Shown here: piece after piece, positions 19,589 to 27,834 of the stretch | Position numbering within the stretch: the stretch's first letter is position 1 | Layout: each line of letters opens with the position of its first letter | Source of the DNA: a bacterium | GTDB lineage: Bacteria; Actinomycetota; Acidimicrobiia; Acidimicrobiales; Bin134 | DNA: 64,000 nucleotides | Direction: 5' to 3' | Assembly (NCBI GenBank): GCA_026705465.1 | Contig: JAPPAP010000009.1 | Location: forward strand, 1 to 64,000 | Position numbers and translations under genes: made by a program | The notes under the pieces: generated by a model | The model's input: only the letters and a program-made list of their open reading frames with translations | Databases searched by the model: none | Told to the model about the DNA's origin: nothing

Positions 19589-20152
19589 GTGGGGTGGCCC
19601 TTACACTCCAACGCCATCAAGGTCTTGTTCGTCTGCACCGGGAACATCTGTCGCTCTCCCATGGCCGAGGTGCTGTTCGCCCATATGGCCCCGGAGGTCG
19701 AAGTGGGATCGGCCGGCACCATGGACTGGAGCGGGCAGCCCGCCCACGACTACGCCATCGCGGCGATGGCCGAGCGGGGACTCGACCTGTCAGCCCATCG
19801 GAGCAGTCGCCTCTCGGAATATCTGGTGGACGAATCCGACCTGATCGTGGTCATGACCCGCAATCACGGCTGGGCAGTCGCGGCCCGAAGCGAGGCCAAG
19901 GCCGGGGCCACCTTCTTGCCTGCCGAGCTGAGCCGTTTGGCCGACCAGGTGGGCGACTGCAACAGCGGCGATGCTGTCGAGTGGGTGACCCGATTGCATG
20001 CACAGCGCGATTCCCGATCCGACACCCGGTTCATCGGCCGGGCTGCCGACGAGATCCCCGACCCCATCGGTGAGTCTTTGCCCTACTTTCGAGCCATTGC
20101 CGACCGTTTGGAACGGGAGCTTGCACCCGCCGCGGCCCGGCTGCGGGCCTAG
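19589..20152 (+). CDS. Low-molecular-weight protein tyrosine phosphatase / arsenate reductase-like
   Basis: The 187-residue protein has the LMW-PTP P-loop VLFVCTGNICRSPMAEVLF (CTGNICRS is C-x5-R-S) near residues 12-30 and the general-acid loop DEIPDPIGES towards the C-terminus. Between them is DLSAHRSSRLSEYL. The length is somewhat above the usual 150-160 because of an N-terminal dozen residues and an insert near VEWVTRLHAQRDSRSD. The GTG at 19589 is the only reasonable start before the P-loop. It could dephosphorylate protein tyrosine or arginine residues or reduce arsenate; sequence alone does not decide. It is divergent from the CoA-transferase and about 100 bp before the first lipoprotein of the polyketide region. 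Confidence 0.85.
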   Translation: MGWPLHSNAIKVLFVCTGNICRSPMAEVLFAHMAPEVEVGSAGTMDWSGQPAHDYAIAAMAERGLDLSAHRSSRLSEYLVDESDLIVVMTRNHGWAVAARSEAKAGATFLPAELSRLADQVGDCNSGDAVEWVTRLHAQRDSRSDTRFIGRAADEIPDPIGESLPYFRAIADRLERELAPAAARLRA

Positions 20153-20165
20153 ACCGGGCGACACC

Positions 20166-20195
20166 TTGCGGACACTCCCAACCAGTACCTAAGGT
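20166..20195 (+). promoter_or_regulatory. Weak promoter-like pair before the first SBP gene
   Basis: TTGCGG and TAAGGT are separated by 18 bases and lie about 60 bases before the lipoprotein start. The match to the sigma-70 consensus is modest, and the same kind of TTGC-start box is seen before the second SBP gene. It is offered as the likely promoter region rather than as a mapped site. Confidence 0.3.
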
Positions 20196-20256
20196 CTAAA
20201 AACTTGCGGTCGGTTGGAACCGGCCTGCTCACAACGAACCCGAGGGGGTCATGCTC

Positions 20257-22110
20257 ATGAAATCGCGCTGGTTGAGGCTCTTTGCCGTCTTGTTAGCGCT
20301 CGCCGTCTTCGCCGTGTCCTGCGGCAACGATGACGACGACGACGGAGGTGTAACTACGGGGACGGAAGCACCCGCTCCCGCCGCAGAGGAGCCCGACGAG
20401 GGTCCTGCCGAGGAAGCTCCTGCTGAAGAGGCTCCCGCCGCAGAGGCTCCTGCCGAGGAAGCTCCTGCTGAGCAAGAGTCAGAGGACGACGTTCAGATCA
20501 CCATCGAGGGGTCTGAGGAAGAAGCTTCGGAGGGCGAAGTGCCCACCGGCAACGTCGGACATACCGATGGCACCATCCTCCTGACTGAGTGCAGCGATGG
20601 GCGGCCCACCGGCGGCACTCTGACTATGGGAATGTTCGGTGAGATCACCGGCTGGGATCCCAGCCTGATCCAAGGAGGCGCCTCGCTAGGCGGTACCCAG
20701 ATGACGGCCATCTACGACGGGCTCTTCTATCTGGATCTACCCACCCAGAAGATCCTTCCTGGTCTGGCCGAGAGCATTACCACCGATGACTTCCTGGTGT
20801 TCACTCTGACTCTGCGCGAGGGCATCAACTTCACTGACGGCACACCCCTCGATGCCGATGCCTTCATTTGGAACATTCAGCACCACCAGAGGCGGGAAGT
20901 CGGTTCACAGTCGGCGGCCCAGGCCAACCTCATTGCCGAGATGGAGAAGATTGACAATCACACCATCCAAATCACTCTGACGGGTGTGAACGCCACCTTC
21001 CCGCAGGTTTTTGCCAACCGCTTGGCGTGGATGATGTCGCCCACGGCCTATCAAGATGGCCAGGATCCAGATACCGGCCTGAATACAGGCATCAACGTGA
21101 ATCCGATTGGTATCGGCGCCGGCCCATTCATGTTCGAGTCTTGGACCCAGGATGATGAGGCGGTGTTGGTGCGCAACCCGGATTACTTCCGGGAGGGCTG
21201 CCCCTACCTTGACAAGGTGATTTTCAAGCCCATCATTGAAGCCTCGGCGCGATACAACGCCTTCAAAGCGGGCGATCTGGATATCGCGTTTGACCGCGAT
21301 CCCCAGCACATCAACGACGCTAGGGACCGGGGTGTCAATACCACGACCCGAACCGACAACCACGGTGGCTACTGGATGCTCAACAACCAGAAGGTGCCGT
21401 TCAACGTCCGGGCTTGTCGTCTAGCTGTGGCTCACGCCCTTGACTATGACACTGCCAACGAAATTGCTTGGGACGGTCTCCGGGCCGTTCCCCGCCAGCT
21501 CATGCGGGAAGGGTCGATCTGGCATGATCCTGATCCAGCGGCGAGGCTGCCGGGCTACGACCCGGACGCGGCGGCCGCAGCCCTCGAAGAGTGCGAGGCG
21601 GAACTGGGTGGCCCATTGGAGTTCGAGACCTTCTGCACCACAGACCCGGTCAACCAGCTCCTCACCGAGACGTTCATTTCCATGTGGGCGGAATTGGGCA
21701 TAAGCGTCACCGCCAACTGCACGGAGGTGGGCGAGATGGTGAGCGCGGTGTTCTCCGGCGAGGCAGTGGCCAACCCGTGGGCTATCCCGGTCGCCGATCC
21801 CGATTACATGCACGACACGTACTACGGCGACTCTCCCGAAGACGGCGTATGCGGCGAAGGCTTGCCGTTCCGCAACTGGGCCAAGGCGTGCTCCCCCGAG
21901 TTCGACGCTTCACTCAAGGCAGGCCGTCAAGGCCTCACCTACGAGGAGCGCTATGAGGCCTATAGCCGGTTCCAGCGAAAGTTCGCTGAGCAAGTGCCGG
22001 TCATCATCTTGGACAAGCCTGAGACCGGGTACTACTACACCGACGAGGTGTCGGGCGTGTTCCAATCGGAGACCGGCCTCCTCCTCTTGGGTTTCGTCGC
22101 CAAGGGCTAG
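20257..22110 (+). CDS. ABC transporter substrate-binding lipoprotein, peptide/nickel (family 5), set 1
   Basis: I place the start at the ATG at 20257 because the GAGGGG at 20242-20247 is nine bases before it; the ATG at 20251 would be too close. The 617-residue product has a basic start (KSRWLRLF), a hydrophobic stretch and the lipobox AVSC. A long acidic Ala/Pro/Glu tether with EEAPAEEAPA-type repeats occupies roughly residues 30-85. The mature domain has the family-5 pattern: LTECSDGRPTGGTL, YDGLFYLDLPTQKILPGLAE and FTLTLREGINFTDGTPLDADAF, the last cited for its core LREGINFTDGTPL. Such proteins bind oligopeptides, nickel chelates or similar ligands outside the membrane. It is followed by two permeases but no ATPase genes. 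Confidence 0.88.
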   Translation: MKSRWLRLFAVLLALAVFAVSCGNDDDDDGGVTTGTEAPAPAAEEPDEGPAEEAPAEEAPAAEAPAEEAPAEQESEDDVQITIEGSEEEASEGEVPTGNVGHTDGTILLTECSDGRPTGGTLTMGMFGEITGWDPSLIQGGASLGGTQMTAIYDGLFYLDLPTQKILPGLAESITTDDFLVFTLTLREGINFTDGTPLDADAFIWNIQHHQRREVGSQSAAQANLIAEMEKIDNHTIQITLTGVNATFPQVFANRLAWMMSPTAYQDGQDPDTGLNTGINVNPIGIGAGPFMFESWTQDDEAVLVRNPDYFREGCPYLDKVIFKPIIEASARYNAFKAGDLDIAFDRDPQHINDARDRGVNTTTRTDNHGGYWMLNNQKVPFNVRACRLAVAHALDYDTANEIAWDGLRAVPRQLMREGSIWHDPDPAARLPGYDPDAAAAALEECEAELGGPLEFETFCTTDPVNQLLTETFISMWAELGISVTANCTEVGEMVSAVFSGEAVANPWAIPVADPDYMHDTYYGDSPEDGVCGEGLPFRNWAKACSPEFDASLKAGRQGLTYEERYEAYSRFQRKFAEQVPVIILDKPETGYYYTDEVSGVFQSETGLLLLGFVAKG

Positions 22111-22120
22111 TCGACAACAT

Positions 22121-22172
22121 CCACAGAAACGAAGGGGGTGGGCACGATTCGTGCCCACCCCCTGTTCTGTGG
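22121..22172 (+). terminator. Strong nested hairpin between SBP and permease genes
   Basis: The bases at 22134-22146 and 22150-22162 are perfect reverse complements (13 pairs, three-base loop). Just outside, 22121-22128 pairs perfectly with 22165-22172 (8 pairs). No T-run follows, so it is probably not a full terminator. It lies 11 bases after the SBP stop and 49 before the permease start, where such hairpins limit read-through or protect the upstream mRNA so that the binding protein is made in excess. Confidence 0.7.
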
Positions 22173-22221
22173 GGCATCATGTACAGGGCTGAGCTGAGGC
22201 ATCGGGGGAGGTGACAGTAAG

Positions 22222-23175
22222 TTGAAGACCATCGGGCGCAGCATTATTCGGTTGATCCCGGTGCTGCTCATCGTGAGCTTCTTCACCTCGTCGTACGTTG
22301 AGTTTCTCAGTGGCGACCCCGCCGTGCGCTTGCTTGGCCAGGAGCGGGCCCAAGAGCCGGGTGCCCGAGAATTTGTAAACCGCGAGCTGCACCTCGATGA
22401 CAACGTGGTGGTGCGCTACGGCAAGTGGCTGGGCGATGTGGTCACCGGCGACTTGGGGGAGTCGGTGAAAACCCCGGGCCTGACAGTGGCCTCGGAGTTG
22501 AAGAATCGGCTACCGGTCACTTTGGAGATTGCCCTCGTGGCCCAAATTTTCGCCTTGATTCTGGCCATACCCCTGGGGGTGTATGCCGCCTATCGGGCGG
22601 GGAGCAGAGCAGATCGAACGTTGAATTCAGCTTCGTTCGCTGCCATCTCGCTGCCGCAATTCTTGGTTGGTATTTTGCTGGTACTCATCTTGTTCAACCA
22701 GCTCGACCTGCTGCCGCCCCAAGGATGGACACGGCTCACCGATTGGGACTGGTGGGATCACACACAGCGCCTGATCATGCCCATAATTGCGCTGTCTCTC
22801 ACCGAGATCGCCGTATTCCAGCGGTTGTTGCGGGCTGACATGATGGCCACGCTCCAAAACGACTTCGTTCTGACCGCCAAGGCCAAGGGCATGTCTCCCA
22901 CCCATATTCTCTTCCGCCATGCTCTGCGACCGTCGTCGTTCTCGCTTATCACCCTGGCCGGGGTGAGCACGGGTCGTCTCATTGGCGGGACGGTCATCAT
23001 TGAGGTGCTGTTCACCATCCCAGGCGTCGGAAGAAAGATGGTCGACTCGATAACCGGCAACGATTTGGTCATGTTGCAGGGGATGGTGATTGTGGTGGTA
23101 GTGGCCTACGTGCTGCTCAACTTGCTAGTGGAGATCACCTACGCGTTGCTCGACCCAAGGATCAGACGTGGCTGA
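22222..23175 (+). CDS. ABC transporter permease, DppB/OppB type, set 1
   Basis: The 317-residue membrane protein starts at a TTG preceded by GGGGGAGGTGAC, a strong ribosome site. The N-terminal helix is followed by a periplasmic part with the typical LSGDPAVRLLG (family GDPA motif) and GDLGESV. The cytoplasmic EAA loop is FVLTAKAKGMSPTHILFRHA, where the ATPase would dock. GGTVIIEVLFTIPGVGRKMV is the C-terminal signature, cited for its core IEVLFTIPGVG. Length and motifs are normal for DppB. It pairs with the next gene product to form the pore. The downstream stop overlaps the next start by eight bases. No DppD/DppF ATPase is present in the cluster. Confidence 0.92.
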   Translation: MKTIGRSIIRLIPVLLIVSFFTSSYVEFLSGDPAVRLLGQERAQEPGAREFVNRELHLDDNVVVRYGKWLGDVVTGDLGESVKTPGLTVASELKNRLPVTLEIALVAQIFALILAIPLGVYAAYRAGSRADRTLNSASFAAISLPQFLVGILLVLILFNQLDLLPPQGWTRLTDWDWWDHTQRLIMPIIALSLTEIAVFQRLLRADMMATLQNDFVLTAKAKGMSPTHILFRHALRPSSFSLITLAGVSTGRLIGGTVIIEVLFTIPGVGRKMVDSITGNDLVMLQGMVIVVVVAYVLLNLLVEITYALLDPRIRRG

Positions 23176-24235
23176 TGTCTCTATAGCGGCGAGCGATCCG
23201 GCTATCACCCACATCGCTGATCCTGAAAAACGTCGTCGGAAGCGCAGCTTGCGGGAGGGAATTGTCCGCGTCGCCGTGGGAGTTCCTCTTGTGGTGGTGC
23301 AGCTCAACCTGTTTTACGACAGCACGGCGTGGTTGCAGGTGGTGGTCACTCTGGCGGGTTTCTACGGCATAGTGACCGGTTTGGGGATGCTGATCAGAGG
23401 GATTTTCGGCTCCCAAGTGGACCCAGCTACATGGCTGTCGGTGGCGTGGATAGCGGTCGTTCTGGTGTTCGTGCTCTTGCAGCTCGGCGGTCTGTTCGAC
23501 GATCTCACCGCTGATTTCGACAATCGAGTGCAACCGCCAGAGTTCAGCACCCACGAGCCCTTGGGCACGGACCGAGTCGGGAAGAGCGTCATGAATCAGG
23601 CCATACAGGGGGCCCGGGTGTCGCTGATCGTGGGCCTTGGTTCAGTGGGAATCGGTTTGGCGGTGGGAGCGATCGTGGGCTTGGTTGCCGGCTTCTTCCG
23701 GGGCCCGACAGAGGGTGTCTTCAACATCCTCACCGACTCGATTCTGGCGTTTCCGGCCCTGATTCTGCTGTTCACCATCGTGGCCATTTTTGGCGGCAGT
23801 GTGCTTGTCGTCACCCTGGCACTGTCCATGCTCAGCATTCCCACCATGGGCCGGCTGGCCCGGGCCAATACCTTGACCTTCGCGGCCCGGGAGTTTGTTA
23901 CCGCGGCCCGGGCCATGGGGGCGTCCAACAACCGAATTCTGTTCCGAGAGATAATGCCCAACGTCGCGCTTCCCCTCGCCTCCTACGCCATCATCATCGT
24001 GGCGGTGGTGATTGTGGCCGAGGCCTCGTTGAGCTTCCTTGGGGTGGGGATCGACCCCATCAGAACCCCAACCTGGGGCAACATGATCAGCGAGGGCCGT
24101 CAACAGACCGTGTTGCGAGACGCCCCTCATATTGTGTTCGTGCCCGGCGTGCTGATGTTCCTGACGGTGCTGTCGCTGAACCGTATCGGGGAGTCTCTCC
24201 GGACCCTCTGGGACCCCCGCGAAGCCAAGCTCTAA
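23168..24235 (+). CDS. ABC transporter permease, DppC/OppC type, with extra N-terminal helices, set 1
   Basis: The 355-residue product starts at a GTG that overlaps the DppB-like stop. The DppC core begins about residue 115, with HEPLGTDRVGKSVMNQ, then the EAA loop FVTAARAMGASNNRILFRE, ASLSFLGVGI and the C-terminal DPREAKL. The first 110 residues are unusual. A typical DppC has one helix before the core, but here a basic arm (KRRRKRSLREG) is followed by about three hydrophobic segments (for example VPLVVVQLNLFY and WLSVAWIAVVLVFVLLQL). The second DppC-like protein in this region has the same extension. The function is import through the SBP/DppB set. Topology beyond the core is predicted by eye only. 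Confidence 0.88.
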   Translation: MADVSIAASDPAITHIADPEKRRRKRSLREGIVRVAVGVPLVVVQLNLFYDSTAWLQVVVTLAGFYGIVTGLGMLIRGIFGSQVDPATWLSVAWIAVVLVFVLLQLGGLFDDLTADFDNRVQPPEFSTHEPLGTDRVGKSVMNQAIQGARVSLIVGLGSVGIGLAVGAIVGLVAGFFRGPTEGVFNILTDSILAFPALILLFTIVAIFGGSVLVVTLALSMLSIPTMGRLARANTLTFAAREFVTAARAMGASNNRILFREIMPNVALPLASYAIIIVAVVIVAEASLSFLGVGIDPIRTPTWGNMISEGRQQTVLRDAPHIVFVPGVLMFLTVLSLNRIGESLRTLWDPREAKL

Positions 24236-24304
24236 ACCCGCCCGGCTTTCCGCGTTAGTTTCTCTACCGATGAGAATCCGCGAGGCCTCCTGAACGCACC
24301 GGTC

Positions 24305-26071
24305 ATGAGCGACGCCATTCGATACGAGCCTGACGAGCACTGCCCTCCCGGTATCGCGGCCATAGCCGGCCTGCAAGGGGTGGTGCTGGCGCTGGCGCCC
24401 ATTGTGTCGATTGTGATCGTCACGGCCCGGGCGGGAGGCCAAGACGCCGATTACTTCTCGTGGGCGCTGTTCGCGGCCTTGATCATTGCCGGCGTGCTGA
24501 CGGCCTTGCAGGCCACCCGGTTCCGGCGATTCGGCGCGGGCCACATCCTGATCATGGGCCCGACCCCGAACTACATTGCCATCTCGGTGTTGGCGCTGGC
24601 CGAAGGCGGTCCAGAGTTGCTGGCCAGCCTCACCGTGGTGGCCTCGGTGTTTTATCTGGTGCTGGCCTTCTGGCTGCCGTTCCTGCGCCGCGTTGTCACC
24701 CCGGTGGTCACCGGCACGGTGCTGATGCTGATCGCAGCCACCATTTTGCCGGTGGCGCTGAATCGGTTGGACGATGTCCCCTCCGACGCGCCCGAAGCCG
24801 CCGGGCCGACGATCGCCCTAGTGACGCTGGTGGTTTCCACCTTGCTCTTCTTGCGGGCTTCAGGAGTATGGCGGTTGTGGTCGCCGCTCATCGGGATCGT
24901 TTTCGGCAGTGTGGCCGCCGCGCTGTTCGGTGCCTATGAGATCAGCTCAGTCGCCGACGCAGCCTGGGTGGGGATTCCCGAGGGAAGCGGATTCCCCGGG
25001 TTCGACCTGACCCCGGGAGCGAGCTTCTGGTCGCTGCTGCCCGCGTTCGTGGTGGTGGTGCTGGCCGGCGGGGTCAAGAACGTCAGCGACAGCGTTGCCA
25101 TCCAGCAGGTCTCGTGGCGTCGGCCTCGGGTTCCCGACTTCCGGCTGGTTCAGGGCTCGCTCAACACCAACGGGCTCGGCATCCTGGCCGCCGGCATTTT
25201 CGGGACGCCGCCCAACTCTGTGTATTCGGGAACCAGCGTGTCGCTCATCGGCTTCACCGGCGTGGCCGCTCGCCGCATCGGCTATGTCATCGGCGGCACC
25301 CTGTTGGCGCTGGCCTTTCTGCCCAAACTGACCGCGTTCTTGCTCACCCTTCCCAGTCCGGTCATGGTCGCCTACATCCTGACGGCCATCGCGCTGCTCT
25401 TCGTGAGCGGTGTCCGCACCGTCGTGCAGGACGGACTTGATGCCCAAAAGGCCCTGGTGGTGGGACTGGCATTCTCGCTGGGCATTGGAATTGACAACCA
25501 GACCATCTTCGACGACTTGCTGGGCCACAAGTGGGGCCTGCTGCTCGACAACGGCATGTTGGTTGGAGCACTGGCGGCGGTGCTGATGACGGTGTTCTTG
25601 GACTTGACCAGCCCGCAGCGGCGCAGCCGCTTGGAGGTCGAGCTCAGTGTGTCGTCGCTACCCCAGATCGATCGGTTCCTACAGGGAATAGCTGTTCAGA
25701 GCAGCTGGGACGAGGCTTCCACCCAGAGGCTGCGCTCTGCTGGGGAAGAGGCGCTATTGACCTTGGTGCAGCCAGACGAAGCCGGTGAGGAAGTGCTGAC
25801 GAGCTTGGTGCGGCCGCAGGGGACCTCGGAGCAAGCCCCCCGATTGATCATTCAGGCCCGACCTGAGGCCGGATCTATGGAGCTGGAGTTTCTGGCGGTG
25901 GTCGATGTGGAGAACCTCGAGGACCGGCTGGCATCGCTGACCGAGGAGTCCGAGGGCACCCAAGAGGGTCAGCTGTCACTTCGCCTGCTTCGGCACTACG
26001 CCTCATCCGTTCATCATCAGAAGTACCACGGCCTGGACATCGTCACTGTGCAGGTGAAGGGCACGCGCTAG
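24305..26071 (+). CDS. NCS2 nucleobase permease fused to a GHKL/anti-sigma-like C-terminal domain (copy 1)
   Basis: The 588-residue protein has a membrane part, residues about 15-440, with NCS2 (xanthine/uracil permease) features: about a dozen hydrophobic helices, GHILIMGPTPNYIAISVLAL in the first repeat (cited for GPTPNYIA), and GSLNTNGLGILAAGIFGTPP followed by the TGVAARRIGY motif, which matches the family TGVxSR site. The last 140 residues are soluble. RLRSAGEEALLTLV looks like the N-box helix of a GHKL ATPase, followed by a beta hairpin (LIIQARPEAGSMELEFLAVV) and a closing LSLRLLRHYASSV helix. The Asp-x-Gly-x-Gly ATP loop is absent, so ATP binding is doubtful. It lies 69 bp after the ABC permease and 7 bp before its paralogue. 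Confidence 0.8.
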   Translation: MSDAIRYEPDEHCPPGIAAIAGLQGVVLALAPIVSIVIVTARAGGQDADYFSWALFAALIIAGVLTALQATRFRRFGAGHILIMGPTPNYIAISVLALAEGGPELLASLTVVASVFYLVLAFWLPFLRRVVTPVVTGTVLMLIAATILPVALNRLDDVPSDAPEAAGPTIALVTLVVSTLLFLRASGVWRLWSPLIGIVFGSVAAALFGAYEISSVADAAWVGIPEGSGFPGFDLTPGASFWSLLPAFVVVVLAGGVKNVSDSVAIQQVSWRRPRVPDFRLVQGSLNTNGLGILAAGIFGTPPNSVYSGTSVSLIGFTGVAARRIGYVIGGTLLALAFLPKLTAFLLTLPSPVMVAYILTAIALLFVSGVRTVVQDGLDAQKALVVGLAFSLGIGIDNQTIFDDLLGHKWGLLLDNGMLVGALAAVLMTVFLDLTSPQRRSRLEVELSVSSLPQIDRFLQGIAVQSSWDEASTQRLRSAGEEALLTLVQPDEAGEEVLTSLVRPQGTSEQAPRLIIQARPEAGSMELEFLAVVDVENLEDRLASLTEESEGTQEGQLSLRLLRHYASSVHHQKYHGLDIVTVQVKGTR

Positions 26072-26078
26072 GGGAACA

Positions 26079-27815
26079 GTGAGCTCGGCCGAGGACATCC
26101 GGTACGAAACTGACGATCGTTGTCCGCCACTGGTTGCCCTTGCCGTGGGCTTCCAAGGGGTAGCGGTAACCATCACATCGGTCGTGTTGTACGTGACCAT
26201 CACGGTCCGGGCAGGCGGCCAAGATGAGGGCTTTCTGTCGTGGGCGGTGTTTGCCTCGCTGGTCATCGTCGGAGTTCTTACTGCGTTGCAGGCCAGCAAG
26301 ATTCGGCGGTTCGGCTCCGGGCACCTGTTCATCATGGCCGTAACTCCGACATTCATCGCTATATCGGTGTTGGCGCTGAACCAGGGCGGACCAGAGTTGC
26401 TGGCCAGCCTCATCGTCGTCGCCTCGCTGGCCTATCTCGTGTTGGCCTGGCGGTTGCCGTTTATGCGCCGGGTGATCACGCCGGCGGTCTCCGGAACGGT
26501 GCTCATGTTGATCGCGGTCACGGTCTTGCCGGTCGCCCTCAATCGGGTCGATGAAATTCCCGCCGATGCCCCTGATGCCACTGGCCCGGTTGCCGCGTTG
26601 ATCACTGTGCTCGTCTCGGCAGGAATGGCGCTTCGGGTTGTCGGCTTCTGGCGGCTCTGGACCCCGCTCATCGGGCTCGCCGCCGGATGTGTTGCGGTGG
26701 CGTTGTTCGGGGGCTATGAGTTCGGCTCGGTAGCCGATGCGGCCTGGATTGGTGTACCGGGCAGCAGCGGCTTCAAGGGATTCGACCTGACCCCCGGGGC
26801 TGATTTCTGGGCGCTGCTTCCCGCGTTCGTGGTGGTGACGATGGTGGGCGGGATCAAGAACATCGGCGGCAGCGTGGCCATTCAACAAGTCGGTTGGCGC
26901 CAGCCGCGGGCGACCGACTTCCGTTTGGTGCAGGGCTCGCTCAACACCAATGGGCTGGGCGTCTTTCTGTCGGGAATTGCCGGGACGCCCCCGGCAACAG
27001 TTCATACCTCGCGAACGGTGCAACTGATCGGCCTTACCGGGGTTGCCTCTCGCTATGTGGGGTACGCCTTCGGCGCCATCTACGTGGGCTTGGCCTTTTT
27101 GCCCAAGTTGACGGCTGTTCTCACCACCATTCCCAGTCCGGTGATGGGGGCCTACATCTTGACCGCAGTAGCGCTGCTATTCGTGGAAGGTGTTCGAACC
27201 GTGGTGCAAGACGGCCTCGACACCCAAAAGGCAATGGTGGTGGGGATTTCGTTTGCCATGGGCGTGGGACTGGACACCCAGACCATCTTTGCCGATCTCT
27301 TGGGTGGCACCTTTGGGGTTCTGCTCGATAATGGGGTCCTTATCGGGGCGGTGGTTGCGGTATTGCTAACCGTTTTCTTGGACTTGACCAGCCCCCAGCA
27401 GCGAGAGCGCCTTGAGACCGAATTAGACCTTTCCAAACTGCCCGAACTCGACCGATTCCTCGGAGGCCTGGCCTCACAGATGGACTGGAGCGACAAGTCT
27501 GCCCAGCGGTTGCGCTCGGCCGGGGAGGAGACGCTGATGAGCCTTCTTCAGTCCGAAGAACTCGAGGGCGTCGACGACCCACCCCAGTTGATTGTGCAGG
27601 CTCTCCTTGCCGAGGACGCGGTGGAACTGGAGTTCTTGGCAGTCTTCGATGACGAAAACCTCGAGGACCGGTTGGCGTATCTGAGCGAAGAGGCCGAGGG
27701 TGTGGAGGAGGGGGAGATCTCACTTCGGCTATTGAGGCACTACTCCTCATCGGTCCACCATCAGAAATACCACGGTTTAGATATCGTTACCGTGCAGGTC
27801 AGAGGCTCTGGTTAG
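26079..27815 (+). CDS. NCS2 nucleobase permease fused to a GHKL/anti-sigma-like C-terminal domain (copy 2)
   Basis: The 578-residue paralogue of the preceding gene starts at GTG, seven bases after its stop. The two align along the whole length: RAGGQDEGFLSW, GHLFIMAVTPTFIAISVLAL (core), GSLNTNGLGVFLSG and TGVASRYVGYAFG in the membrane part. The same soluble tail has LRSAGEETLMSLLQ, LEFLAVFDDENLEDRLA and SLRLLRHYSSSVHHQKYHG. The conserved His-rich ending suggests that the tail has a real role, perhaps sensing or protein interaction. The stop is only 19 bp before the polyketide synthase start, so the two are very likely on one mRNA. A nucleobase or similar ring compound is the expected substrate by family, with proton or sodium symport. 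Confidence 0.8.
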   Translation: MSSAEDIRYETDDRCPPLVALAVGFQGVAVTITSVVLYVTITVRAGGQDEGFLSWAVFASLVIVGVLTALQASKIRRFGSGHLFIMAVTPTFIAISVLALNQGGPELLASLIVVASLAYLVLAWRLPFMRRVITPAVSGTVLMLIAVTVLPVALNRVDEIPADAPDATGPVAALITVLVSAGMALRVVGFWRLWTPLIGLAAGCVAVALFGGYEFGSVADAAWIGVPGSSGFKGFDLTPGADFWALLPAFVVVTMVGGIKNIGGSVAIQQVGWRQPRATDFRLVQGSLNTNGLGVFLSGIAGTPPATVHTSRTVQLIGLTGVASRYVGYAFGAIYVGLAFLPKLTAVLTTIPSPVMGAYILTAVALLFVEGVRTVVQDGLDTQKAMVVGISFAMGVGLDTQTIFADLLGGTFGVLLDNGVLIGAVVAVLLTVFLDLTSPQQRERLETELDLSKLPELDRFLGGLASQMDWSDKSAQRLRSAGEETLMSLLQSEELEGVDDPPQLIVQALLAEDAVELEFLAVFDDENLEDRLAYLSEEAEGVEEGEISLRLLRHYSSSVHHQKYHGLDIVTVQVRGSG

Positions 27816-27834
27816 CCTCGACGGAGGAGAGAAC

